Source: Bacteroidia bacterium (lineage in GTDB: Bacteria; Bacteroidota; Bacteroidia; M30B66). From it: a stretch of DNA of 64,000 nt. How positions within the stretch are numbered: the first letter of the stretch is position 1; the number at the start of each line of letters is the position of its first letter. This document shows positions 9,527-17,643 of the stretch, one piece after another. The stretch covers positions 136,732 through 200,731 of the forward strand of contig JAGYKL010000004.1 in assembly GCA_018401705.1 (NCBI GenBank). The letters are read 5' to 3'. The translations under genes and the position numbers were made by a program. The notes under the pieces were generated by a model that did no database searches, was not told the origin of the DNA, and saw nothing but the letters and a program-made list of their open reading frames with translations.

Positions 9527-9654
9527 AAGGAAGAAGGGGAAAGTTGAAAGTGAAAAGTTGAAAGGTTAAAGTTGAAAGGTTAAAGTTGAAAGGTTAAAGT
9601 TGAAAGGGGAATGTTGAAAGAGGAAAGTTGGAAGGTTAAAGTTGAAAGGGGAAA
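9522..9654 (+). repeat. Heptanucleotide tandem array (19 units)
   Basis: Nineteen consecutive 7-mers follow without break, mainly GTTGAAA alternating with GGTTAAA, plus GGGGAAA and close variants. The common form is G followed by three bases and AAA. The first unit, GGTGAAA (9522-9528), contains the TGA stop of the adhesin at 9524-9526. All units are purine-rich on the sense strand of the adhesin. Similar arrays are at 22808-22833, 59719-59890 and 62028-62069. Confidence 0.85.
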
Positions 9655-9658
9655 GTGA

Positions 9659-9676
9659 TCCCGATAGCTATCGGGA
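9659..9676. repeat. 18-bp perfect palindrome
   Basis: TCCCGATAGCTATCGGGA reads the same on both strands. It lies between the 7-bp array and the 28-bp array. The core is a motif I have seen as an intergenic repeat in other Bacteroidota genomes, so it may be a REP-type element; its copy number here is one. Confidence 0.6.
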
Positions 9677-9726
9677 GGAAGGTATTACAATCATCTCCAA
9701 CGCCTTAAGAATTAATCAAATTTTAT

Positions 9727-10175
9727 AGTCCCGCTGAGCTTGCCGAGAATTTTAAGTCCCCCTGAGCTTGTCGAAAATTTTCAGTCCCCCTGAGTTTGTC
9801 GAAAATTTTAAGTCCCCCTGAGCTTGTCGAGAATTTTGAGTCCACCTGAGCTTGTCGAGAATTTTGAGTCCCCCTGAGCTTGTCGAGAATTTTGAGTCCA
9901 CCTGAGCTTGTCGAGAATTTTAAGTCCCCCTGAGCTTGTCGAGAATTTTTTAGTCCCCCTGAGCTTGCCGAAAATTTTGAGTCCCCCTGAGCATGTCGAG
10001 AATTTTGAGTCCCCCTGAGCATGTCGAGAATTTTGAGTCCCCCTGAGCATGTCGAGAATTTTGAGTCCCCCTGAGCTTGTCGAAAATTTTGAGTCCCCCT
10101 GAGCTTGTCGAGAAAATTTTAGGTCCCCTGAGCTTGTCGAGAATTTTGAGTCCCCCTGAGCTTGTCGAAGGGGGG
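9727..10175. repeat. 28-bp tandem repeat array, about 16 units
   Basis: About sixteen head-to-tail copies of a unit with core CCCCCTGAGCTTGTCGAGAA followed by TTTT and AGT. Almost all units are exactly 28 bp; two are 29 bp (9923-9951 and 10092-10120). Variants cluster: three adjacent units carry GAGCATG (9980-10063), and two nearby units carry AGTCCACC (9839, 9895). There is no spacer between units, so this is not a CRISPR array. Minus-strand open frames run through it in more than one phase only because three units equal 84 bases. They have no sign of being genes. Confidence 0.9.
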
Positions 10176-10207
10176 CGTAAAAAAATCCCCTTCGACAAGC
10201 TCAGGGG
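10153..10207. repeat. 21-bp inverted repeat closing the 28-bp array
   Basis: Arms at 10153-10173 and 10187-10207 are perfectly complementary over 21 bp around a 13-base loop. The left arm is the end of the last 28-bp unit and the right arm is an inverted copy of the same GAGCTTGTCGAA core. It lies 15 bases from the 3' end of the tRNA-Cys gene. Confidence 0.85.
10178..10207 (-). terminator. Probable terminator of tRNA-Cys
   Basis: On the minus strand, just after tRNA-Cys, the arm CCCCTGAGCTTGTCGA plus AGGGG can fold on itself (CCCCT/AGGGG with a short inner pairing) and is followed by A and seven T. This is the layout of an intrinsic terminator built from the repeat core. The whole 21-bp hairpin could also act on plus-strand transcripts, but no T-run follows it on that side. 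Confidence 0.5.
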
Positions 10208-10222
10208 ATTTAGATTGTTTTG

Positions 10223-10293
10223 AGGTTTCGAGCGGATTCGAACCGCTGTACGAGGTTTTGCAGACCTCTGCCTAGCCACTCGGCCACGAAACC
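10223..10293 (-). tRNA. tRNA-Cys (GCA anticodon)
   Basis: The minus strand folds as a standard tRNA. The acceptor stem is GGTTTCG/CGAAACC, and the anticodon stem GAGGT/ACCTC encloses loop CTGCAAA with anticodon GCA. The T-arm contains GGTTCGAATCC, and the discriminator base is U, the known identity element for cysteine. CCA is not fully encoded. It lies 79 bases downstream of the CWC protein gene and may have its own promoter. Confidence 0.95.
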
Positions 10294-10371
10294 TTTAATA
10301 GGGCGACAAAAGTACAAACAAATGGCTATTGTGCAAGAAGAAAATGCCGGGAGTGAAGATTTTTAGGCAAA

Positions 10372-10569
10372 TTAGTTTTCACTAAAGGAATACGTCTTCA
10401 GACATTCAATGCAAAGGCAATCCATGTAATTTCTCCTAATCTCGGCGAGCTTCTCTTTTGAAATGAAAATCTTTTCGCACCAGCAGCCCTCTTTTACAAC
10501 GCACTCAAACTTATGCCCACATTTGGGACATGTCTTTTGCTTTTTCTTTCTGTTAAATCCTAATGCCAT
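10372..10569 (-). CDS. Small cysteine-rich CWC family protein
   Basis: A 65-residue protein with the pattern CPKCGHKFEC...GCWC followed by DCLCIECL. The CPxCG and CWC signature is that of the cysteine-rich CWC family (I recall it as Pfam Cys_rich_CWC), thought to bind a metal, probably zinc. Nine cysteines occur in 65 residues. The N-terminus is basic (NRKKKQK). Cellular role is unknown. It follows folB by 10 bases on the same strand and is probably the last gene of the gltX-folB unit, though a functional link is not evident. Confidence 0.8.
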   Translation of the reverse strand: MALGFNRKKKQKTCPKCGHKFECVVKEGCWCEKIFISKEKLAEIRRNYMDCLCIECLKTYSFSEN

Positions 10570-10579
10570 CTGCTCGGTT

Positions 10580-10933
10580 TCAGCCTTTCAAAACCACCGA
10601 AATGCCACCTGTTTTTATTCCGATAGGTGGATTTCGTTTGGTGAGTGTTACATTTACTTCTTCAATCTGAGGAAAGTCAGTTTTAAGTCTTTGGATGATT
10701 CGTTTGGCCACATGCTCAAGTAAATCTGAACGCGTTTCCATCACTTCTTTAACTGCTTCAGATACATGAACGTAATCTAATGCATCTGCCAATTGGTCTG
10801 AATCAGCTGCTTGGCCCCAATCGCAGTCTATTTCAAGATTTACAATAAATGTTTGTCCACTTTTCTGTTCCTCAGGGTAAACTCCATGAAATGCATGAAA
10901 TTCTAAGTCATGCAGGATTATTTTACCTTTCAT
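10580..10933 (-). CDS. folB: Dihydroneopterin aldolase
   Basis: FolB converts 7,8-dihydroneopterin to 6-hydroxymethyl-7,8-dihydropterin and glycolaldehyde in tetrahydrofolate synthesis. The 117-residue length is usual. The family's N-terminal pattern ILHDLEFHAFHGVYPEEQKSGQ is present, with the active-site region FHGVYPEE and a C-terminal VTLTKRNPP segment that matches the family's conserved K-P region. It lies 30 bases downstream of gltX, on the same strand, and 10 bases before the CWC gene, so the three are likely cotranscribed. Confidence 0.92.
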   Translation of the reverse strand: MKGKIILHDLEFHAFHGVYPEEQKSGQTFIVNLEIDCDWGQAADSDQLADALDYVHVSEAVKEVMETRSDLLEHVAKRIIQRLKTDFPQIEEVNVTLTKRNPPIGIKTGGISVVLKG

Positions 10934-10963
10934 AAGTACATAACATGAAGTAAGCTAAAGAGT

Positions 10964-12506
10964 TTAAGCAAATGCCTCTTTGGTATGCTTAAGTCCGTTT
11001 TCAAAACGGGAAATAACTTCGTCTTTGCCAAGCAAAGCGCAGATTTCGAACATTGAAGGTCCGGCAGAAAGTCCGGTTAATAGAATTCTAAATGCTTGCA
11101 ATACCTTTCCTATTCCGGCTTCACGAGATTCCATATAAACCTTAGATGCATCTTCAATGCTTTGCGCATTATCGAAATTACTTGATTTTAGAGCCTCTTT
11201 CCAACCTTCGAGTAAATCCTGAGTATCGGCTTTCCACTTTTTTCTTAAAGTGTCATCATCCCACGAAGTGGGAGCCTCAAAAAAGAAACGCGCATGCTCC
11301 ATGAAATCTATCACGAAATTAGCTCTCTCTTTTACCAAAGAAACTACTGATTTTAAATATTCTTCATCAGCACTAAAGCCTGCTTCTGTGACTAAAGGCT
11401 TAAACTGAGCTGCTAATTCATCATCAGATTTTCTGATTAGATACTGATGATTGAACCACTTTGCTTTTTCGAAATCAAATTTAGCTCCAGCCTTGCTTAC
11501 ACGATCAAGACTAAATGCTTCAACTAGTTCTTCAAGGCTGAATATCTCTTGAGTTGTGCCTGGATTCCATCCGAGCATAGCGAGAAAATTAAGAACAGCT
11601 TCTGGATAATATCCTTTTTCACGATATCCTGAGGTAGTTTCACCCGTCTTCGGATCAAGCCAGTTTAAAGGAGCAACCGGAAAACCTAGTCTGTCGCCAT
11701 CGCGCTTGCTAAGCTTACCATTTCCATCTGGCTTAAGAAGAAGCGGTAAGTGAGCAAATTCAGGCATTTTTGCTTCCCAACCGAGGTATCTGTATAAAAG
11801 CACATGAAGTGGGGCAGAAGGCAGCCATTCTTCACCACGTATAACGTGGGAAATATCCATAAGATAATCATCAACTACGTTAGCCAGATGATAGGTTGGC
11901 ATTCCGTCGGATTTGAAAAGAACCTTATCATCCATGTTCTGAGTGTGCACAACAATCCATCCGCGGATAATATCATGGAAACGAACTTCTTCCTGACGAG
12001 GTAATTTAATTCTTATTACATAAGGTTCACCTGCTTCCAAACGACGTTTCACTTCATCTTCGGGCAGTGTGACACTGTTAATCATTGAGTTTCGCGTAAT
12101 TGCGTTGTATTGAGGAGAAGCAACTTTAGCAGCTTCCAAGTCTTTGCTGCATTTCGTCAAGCTCTTCAGGAGTATCGAAGGCATAGTAAGCAAAGCCAGC
12201 TTCAATTAGTTGGTCAGCATATGCACGATACATAGCTTTTCGTTCACTTTGACGATAAGGAGCGTGCGGACCACCATGCTTAGGACTTTCAACTGGATCA
12301 ATTCCAAGCCAGTTTAGAGCTTCCATGATATACTCTTCGGCACCGGGAACAAAGCGAGTTTGGTCAGTATCTTCAACTCGTAGAAGGAAATCTCCTCCAT
12401 GTTTTTTGGCAAAAAGATAATTGTAAAGAGCAGTTCTTACTCCACCAATATGTAAATAGCCCGTTGGTGATGGGGCAAAACGAACTCGAACACGACGATC
12501 AGACAT
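10964..12506 (-). CDS. gltX: Glutamyl-tRNA synthetase, with a single-base frameshift near 12140
   Basis: GltX charges tRNA-Glu with glutamate and is essential. The ATG at 12506 opens [21 protein letters not shown] with the class I HIGH-type motif. The frame ends at 12126 (...QQRLGSC). The protein continues one base over as [16 protein letters not shown], with the second class I motif KLSKRDG further on, and stops at 10964. Deleting one base near CAAAGACTTGG joins the two frames at DEMQQRLEAAK (or QQDLEAAK) and yields 513 residues, normal for the family. The uncorrected products would be 126 and about 400 residues, neither able to work alone. Since the gene is essential, an error in the read sequence is most likely. 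A -7 box is at 12528-12535. Confidence 0.93.
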
Positions 12507-12527
12507 AAGCTTATGTTTTCAGGGGCG

Positions 12528-12535
12528 CAAAAATA
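12528..12535 (-). promoter_or_regulatory. -7 promoter box (TATTTTTG) for gltX
   Basis: TATTTTTG on the minus strand fits TAnnTTTG and ends 21 bases before the gltX ATG. No well-spaced TTG was seen, so the -33 element is weak or absent. Confidence 0.45.
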
Positions 12536-12648
12536 GGGAAAAGCAATGTCATTAACATTGTTGATGTAAAAGCTTTCAAAAGCAAGATGAAAGACAGATT
12601 CAAGTTGGCTTTATATTGAGCCATGAAAAAATCGCAATGTTAATTTAA

Positions 12649-15600
12649 CTACCTGAAAACATTGACTGTTCCTTGCAATTCTTCCATTTCGCCATTTAAC
12701 ATTTGAACAGCAAGTATGTAGAAATAAGTTCCGTCATCAACCTTTTCACCTCTCAGGTTAGTTCCATCCCAATCATAATCAACACCATTAAGTTCTTTAA
12801 TAAGCTTGCCCCAACGGTCGAAAATAGTTGCTTTGTAAATAATTCCTCCAGCTACTTTGAAAGACAAGAAATCATTGTACCCGTCAGAGTTAGGGCTAAA
12901 AGCATTTGGGGTGTTGTCTAAGTCGCAATTAATTGCTTCAACAATTACTGAATCGGTAAATCGACAACCGAATTCATCATAAACAGTTAGATACACAATA
13001 TCACTTTCGTAAATCATCACCGAATTTGCTGAACTTCCAGTACTCCAGTTGTAGGCTGTTGCTTCAATAGGAGCAGTAAGTTGAAATGAGCCACCTTCGC
13101 AGAATTCAACATCATCATAAATAAAAGCAAAAACAGGGTATGGCTGAGGTTCAAGATTTGCGCTTGTTATAGAAGATAAGCACATATTTATGCCATATTG
13201 AAGGCCTAGACCAGAAACCATATCGGCCTGAAAACTTGGAATGAAAGCGATATTGTCTCCATTGGTTTGAAGAACATCAGGTCCGAACCAGCTTATGTTA
13301 GCTCCAACAGTGTTAAGAGAATCAGCATTATATAAGAATAGAGTATCGCCTATACAGATATTTAATAATGAAGAAATTGTAGGAACGGCTGGTGGAATTG
13401 CGGAAACGAAAACCAAAACTGAATCAGTTCTAACACAGTTACTATCGCGTGAAGTGAGATAATAATAGCCAGAATCGCCTGTATTAGCGGGGAAAACAAT
13501 ATGCTGTAATCCGGAGCTGTTTGTTTGAGGTCCCTGCCAGGTATAGTTATAATCGCTGGTTTGCGTAGTATTGATTAAGAGTTGTTCGCCCGAGCAAATA
13601 GAATCTTGCGAAATGATTGAAGGTTCTTCAAGAAAGCGCTCTGTTAATGTAGTAATAATTGGGTCATCGTAGGTGCAATAACCAGAATCTACAAGAGCTT
13701 CGAATGAATAAACTCCTGCTTGAATTGATTGAATTTGAGAAATACCAAGTTCGAAGCTTTGCTCGTTTAATTGGTTGGGGCCAGTCCAAACGCCTGACGA
13801 AATCCCTTGAGAGCCAGCAGGTATAAGAATAATTGTGTCTCCGGCACAGAAGATATAATTCTCAGGTAAAGTTGGGTAAACAGCCACCGAGTTAAGAAGG
13901 AGCTCAGTACCTACCCATTCACTTTTGCATCCTGTAGTTGAATTCTGAGCGTATCCGCCGATAGGCTGAAGATTTTGTGTTACTTCAACGGTAATTGAGT
14001 TCCCTATTTCAATTTCAGGACTTTCTTCATCAATTGACCAATGAATTTGGTGGGGGCTATCGGAAGTAACTTCTAGAGCAGTTCCAGGGCAAGCTGGAGT
14101 ATGTATGAAATTTGGTTCAGGCGGATTTAGATTCAACACAATAGAAGTTCCAGAGGTGTATGAGCAGTTTAAAGTATCACTTATAAAAACACTGTAATAG
14201 GCTCCCTGCGTAACCATTATTGTGTCACTAAAGGAACCATTAGACCATTGGTAAAAGTTTGCATTGGGGCTTGCTACAAGATAAGTCGTATCGCCAGGGC
14301 AAAGTGAACTAGCACCAATTAATTCTAGTTGTTCAGGACCAATTCCTTTTGGAACAAAAAAATTGAAAGTGTCGGAGAGAGCGCACACTTCAACTGCAAC
14401 CGAATAAAACCCTTCTGCAGAAATGAACTTAATAGTATCGGAACCATTTAAGGGAGGCAACCAAGTCCACGTTAAAAAGGAATCTGCATCTAGTTTAATC
14501 ATTGCCGGGGAATTACCGCATATAGTGTCTAAGGCAATAGTGTCTGGTAGTAAGGTTGTAATATTTCTCACTAATTTCTTTTTTGATACAAGCGGACATC
14601 CGGTAGTGTCAATAAACCTGTAGAAATATACTCCAGGATAGAGCGTGAATAATGTGTCGGCAGGATATTCTGCATAAGAAGGTCCATTCCACACATGTTC
14701 ATTACCTGGATTAGGAATTAGAGCAATTTCCTCTTCAGGGCATTTAAATCCATTGAATGGGTTAGATATAATTGTAGGAGAGGGTTTGAATCGGATGGGG
14801 TAATTTATAAATCCGGGTTCTAAGCAGTTTTGAATAATGTAAACTGAATCAAACTGAATTCGAATATTAGATTGAGAAAAGAAATCAAAGTTATAAGTGT
14901 TTGGATCAACTAGTTCATCTTGAACGTATACTGTGTATGGAACATCTTGAGGAAATACTTCAAAAGAAACACTAAGTGTATCTCCCGGACACATAAACCC
15001 TTGTGTAGGGTTGAAGACGACATCAATACTGTCGGGTTCTCTTATTTGAACATATATTTCTTTTTGAAAAACTAAAATCGTATCAACATAATCGATTGGC
15101 TGCAAAATAGCGGTGCTTACAGTAATCCAGCCGTTTTGAGAAAATCGCGCAAAATTATAGTGGTTTACAAAGGAAAATGCTGGAATTGTGTCTTCGTCTT
15201 CATCAATTGTTGAGAATTGAACCCCTTGCCCTGCGATTAGCCACTGAACAATATTGGAAATATTGAATGAATCTGTGTAAAAATTCAAACTATCATCTAG
15301 CACAAATCTTACTAATTCGTTTTTGCAGACAGATATCGTATCGAGAGGTGCACCAAAAATAAAATATTCAAGATTTAATTCAATTGAAGGTGCACCAAAA
15401 CAGCAGCCAGCTGCACCAATATTTCTAACTTCAATACAGTTTTGAAAACTGCAACCCTGAGGCGTAATTCTCTCGTAATAATATTTTCCACCCTGAATCA
15501 ATTCAACACTGTCTTCATTAAAGCTAAGTATTTCAGAAACGCTGCTGCCCCATGCAATAAAATGCCATACCAGACTATCGCCGGGAAACGACTCTCCAAA

Positions 15601-17484
15601 TCCAATCAACGTATCGGCTAACAATTTTGAAACTTTAGTTTTACATCCATCATTCAAAGTTTCAATTGAATTCGCGCCAACAACACCTACATCAGGAGGG
15701 CCATTGTTAGGATAAACATTTAAATACACCGAATCTCTTAAAGTTCTGCAACCATCATTGCTTGACAGTCTAACTTCATAAATGCCAGGTTGATCAGCAA
15801 AAGTCACACTTTGAGGAGAACCTACTCTGAAAAACCTAAGGTTGTAGCCTTCTTTATAAAACTCTGCAAGGTTTGTATCGGCAAATAGTTCAATTGGTTC
15901 GCAGTTAAATAAACTGTCTTGATTGGGAATAATTTTAGGTGTGACTTGATTTTTAAAGCAATCTTGCTGTTGAGACCGGTCATAAATATCTATAATTGGC
16001 AAAGTAGCATCTATGAAGGTTCCGGTAAAACAATCCTTATTGCCAAAGCTCGATATAGCTCCTACTGTTCCATATTCTGATTGGCCGCAAAAATTATTAT
16101 TGATATTTAATTGATTCGTTCCAGCATAAGTCCATAAAGGAGATTTCTGAAAATATAGTTTGTCTTCAAAGGATCCACCTAAAACAGGATTAAGCAGTCC
16201 TTTGCTGTAGATACAGTTTACATCATCATTTCCAATTCCTCCAAAATGTTGTTTATACAATCGCAGATTTACTCCATTTGTTTGGTAAGAACTAACAAAA
16301 ATATCGTCGTATCCTATGCTATTGAACAAGCCAGACTCGTTGACATTGTTCATGCTTTGAAGAGTACAACGGAAGCGGCCTGAAACCCAAAGGTTTCCGA
16401 ACGAATTATAGCTGATATCTTCTAGTGTAACTAAGCTAGAGCTAGATTCCTGAAAATGTCCTAGATAATTACCATTATCATTTTGACAGAAAACTCCGAA
16501 AATATTGTTGCTATTTTGAGTAGAAATTGTTGGGAAGTCGGCGCTGCCGGGGAAGCTTACAGAGTTGGAAAATTCACCTGCAAAAGCCACTTGATTAGAT
16601 CGTACATCAACGGCCTTTATATCTAGCCCAGAAGAAGAAATGGGTTTTGACCAAAGCAGACTGGCATTGCCATCAATTTTAAGAAGTGCCCAGCCGGTTT
16701 GGCTTCCCAAGTTGACAGAGTTTGATCCAACCGACACATTCTGTATTCCTTGCACAGCAAGGAAAATGTTACCACTTTGATCTATGGCAAGATTCGTTAT
16801 TCGGTCATTTTCAGGAGAGTGAATTATTGCACCATCTACAACAAGCCCCGAGTTATTGATTTTTACTAAAAATGCATCTAAGCCCAAAACTCCACTTTGG
16901 TTGAGTAATTGAGTGCTGGTAGTGTTTATGATACTTCCAAATTGAGTTTCTCCAAAGAATTGTCCCGAAATCCAAATGCTATTATCAGGTGAAACTCCAA
17001 TTCCGGAGATAGTCTCTACGCCATCTCCTCCATAGCTATTAAGCCAAAGTACGTTTCCATTATTATCGATTTTGGCTATAAAAATATCTTGAGAGCCAGA
17101 AGCTGAGGTAATATTGAAATTCTCAATTGAAATTAATTCCTGGAAGATTCCACCAACATAAATAGAACCGTCTGTGCTTCTTGTAATGACCATTCCACGA
17201 TCAGAAAGAGGCCCATTGATTCCTAATGCCCAAATGTAATCACCAGTGCTATTTTGACAGGCAACATAGCCTTCATCAAATCCAAGATGATCCATTAAGT
17301 TGATGCCGAAATAACACTCCTCAGTATAATATCCGGTAGAAAAAACCCGGTTATTACCAAATACAACATCATTGCACTCATCAATTCCACCTGCACCTAC
17401 AGCATTGATGAAGTTTCCAACCTGTGAAAATCCACACTGAATACCCAAAAGGAGAAAAAATAGTGGTAGGATTTTGTTGCGCAC
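12649..17484 (-). CDS. Large T9SS protein with beta-propeller-like N-terminus and CHU_C domain
   Basis: An exported protein of 1611 residues with a GTG start at 17484 and a signal peptide (RNKILPLFFLLLGIQCGFSQ). Residues of about 20-500 carry repeats such as SGQFFGETQFG, IFIAKIDNNGNVLWLNSYGG and GGSFEDKLYF, typical of SBBP/beta-propeller repeats. The middle holds Ig/PKD-like modules with CxGD(T/S) starts (SLCPGDTTYLVA, ICIGDTLFLYN). The C-terminus is a CHU_C domain: PNAFSPNSDGYNDFLSF, ATIFDRWGK, WDGTN and DGTYFYILAV. The known role of this domain is T9SS export and surface attachment. It is a paralogue in architecture, not in sequence, of the giant adhesin. It lies alone, downstream of a promoter candidate at 17517-17546. 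Confidence 0.9.
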   Translation of the reverse strand: MRNKILPLFFLLLGIQCGFSQVGNFINAVGAGGIDECNDVVFGNNRVFSTGYYTEECYFGINLMDHLGFDEGYVACQNSTGDYIWALGINGPLSDRGMVITRSTDGSIYVGGIFQELISIENFNITSASGSQDIFIAKIDNNGNVLWLNSYGGDGVETISGIGVSPDNSIWISGQFFGETQFGSIINTTSTQLLNQSGVLGLDAFLVKINNSGLVVDGAIIHSPENDRITNLAIDQSGNIFLAVQGIQNVSVGSNSVNLGSQTGWALLKIDGNASLLWSKPISSSGLDIKAVDVRSNQVAFAGEFSNSVSFPGSADFPTISTQNSNNIFGVFCQNDNGNYLGHFQESSSSLVTLEDISYNSFGNLWVSGRFRCTLQSMNNVNESGLFNSIGYDDIFVSSYQTNGVNLRLYKQHFGGIGNDDVNCIYSKGLLNPVLGGSFEDKLYFQKSPLWTYAGTNQLNINNNFCGQSEYGTVGAISSFGNKDCFTGTFIDATLPIIDIYDRSQQQDCFKNQVTPKIIPNQDSLFNCEPIELFADTNLAEFYKEGYNLRFFRVGSPQSVTFADQPGIYEVRLSSNDGCRTLRDSVYLNVYPNNGPPDVGVVGANSIETLNDGCKTKVSKLLADTLIGFGESFPGDSLVWHFIAWGSSVSEILSFNEDSVELIQGGKYYYERITPQGCSFQNCIEVRNIGAAGCCFGAPSIELNLEYFIFGAPLDTISVCKNELVRFVLDDSLNFYTDSFNISNIVQWLIAGQGVQFSTIDEDEDTIPAFSFVNHYNFARFSQNGWITVSTAILQPIDYVDTILVFQKEIYVQIREPDSIDVVFNPTQGFMCPGDTLSVSFEVFPQDVPYTVYVQDELVDPNTYNFDFFSQSNIRIQFDSVYIIQNCLEPGFINYPIRFKPSPTIISNPFNGFKCPEEEIALIPNPGNEHVWNGPSYAEYPADTLFTLYPGVYFYRFIDTTGCPLVSKKKLVRNITTLLPDTIALDTICGNSPAMIKLDADSFLTWTWLPPLNGSDTIKFISAEGFYSVAVEVCALSDTFNFFVPKGIGPEQLELIGASSLCPGDTTYLVASPNANFYQWSNGSFSDTIMVTQGAYYSVFISDTLNCSYTSGTSIVLNLNPPEPNFIHTPACPGTALEVTSDSPHQIHWSIDEESPEIEIGNSITVEVTQNLQPIGGYAQNSTTGCKSEWVGTELLLNSVAVYPTLPENYIFCAGDTIILIPAGSQGISSGVWTGPNQLNEQSFELGISQIQSIQAGVYSFEALVDSGYCTYDDPIITTLTERFLEEPSIISQDSICSGEQLLINTTQTSDYNYTWQGPQTNSSGLQHIVFPANTGDSGYYYLTSRDSNCVRTDSVLVFVSAIPPAVPTISSLLNICIGDTLFLYNADSLNTVGANISWFGPDVLQTNGDNIAFIPSFQADMVSGLGLQYGINMCLSSITSANLEPQPYPVFAFIYDDVEFCEGGSFQLTAPIEATAYNWSTGSSANSVMIYESDIVYLTVYDEFGCRFTDSVIVEAINCDLDNTPNAFSPNSDGYNDFLSFKVAGGIIYKATIFDRWGKLIKELNGVDYDWDGTNLRGEKVDDGTYFYILAVQMLNGEMEELQGTVNVFR

Positions 17485-17516
17485 TGCTAGCCGGTCTATT
17501 GGTGAAATATATTTAT

Positions 17517-17546
17517 CTAAAGTATATTATTATTGTATTAATTCAA
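17517..17546 (-). promoter_or_regulatory. Promoter candidate for the 1611-residue T9SS protein
   Basis: Minus strand: TTG (17544-17546), 19 bases, then TACTTTAG (17517-17524), one mismatch from TAnnTTTG. The GTG start is 32 bases further on. Confidence 0.45.
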
Positions 17547-17643
17547 AGCATTGATTATTGTTATTCCCAATATTTGATTTTGAATTTGTTTGATGCTAAA
17601 CACAAGGTTTAATATTGAGAGGATCTTGCATGAAGAGGCTTCT

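Noticed and set aside
9727..10175. Possible CRISPR array
   Set aside because: Units are contiguous with no unique spacers, and no cas gene is in the window.
9723..10279. Three overlapping minus-strand open frames of 80-109 codons
   Set aside because: They are translations of the 28-bp array in different phases, with near-identical peptides in each. The longest even runs into the tRNA-Cys gene. No start or signal supports any of them.
12126..12150. Programmed frameshift in gltX
   Set aside because: No slippery heptamer, no following pseudoknot could be seen, and gltX is not known to use recoding in any bacterium I know of.
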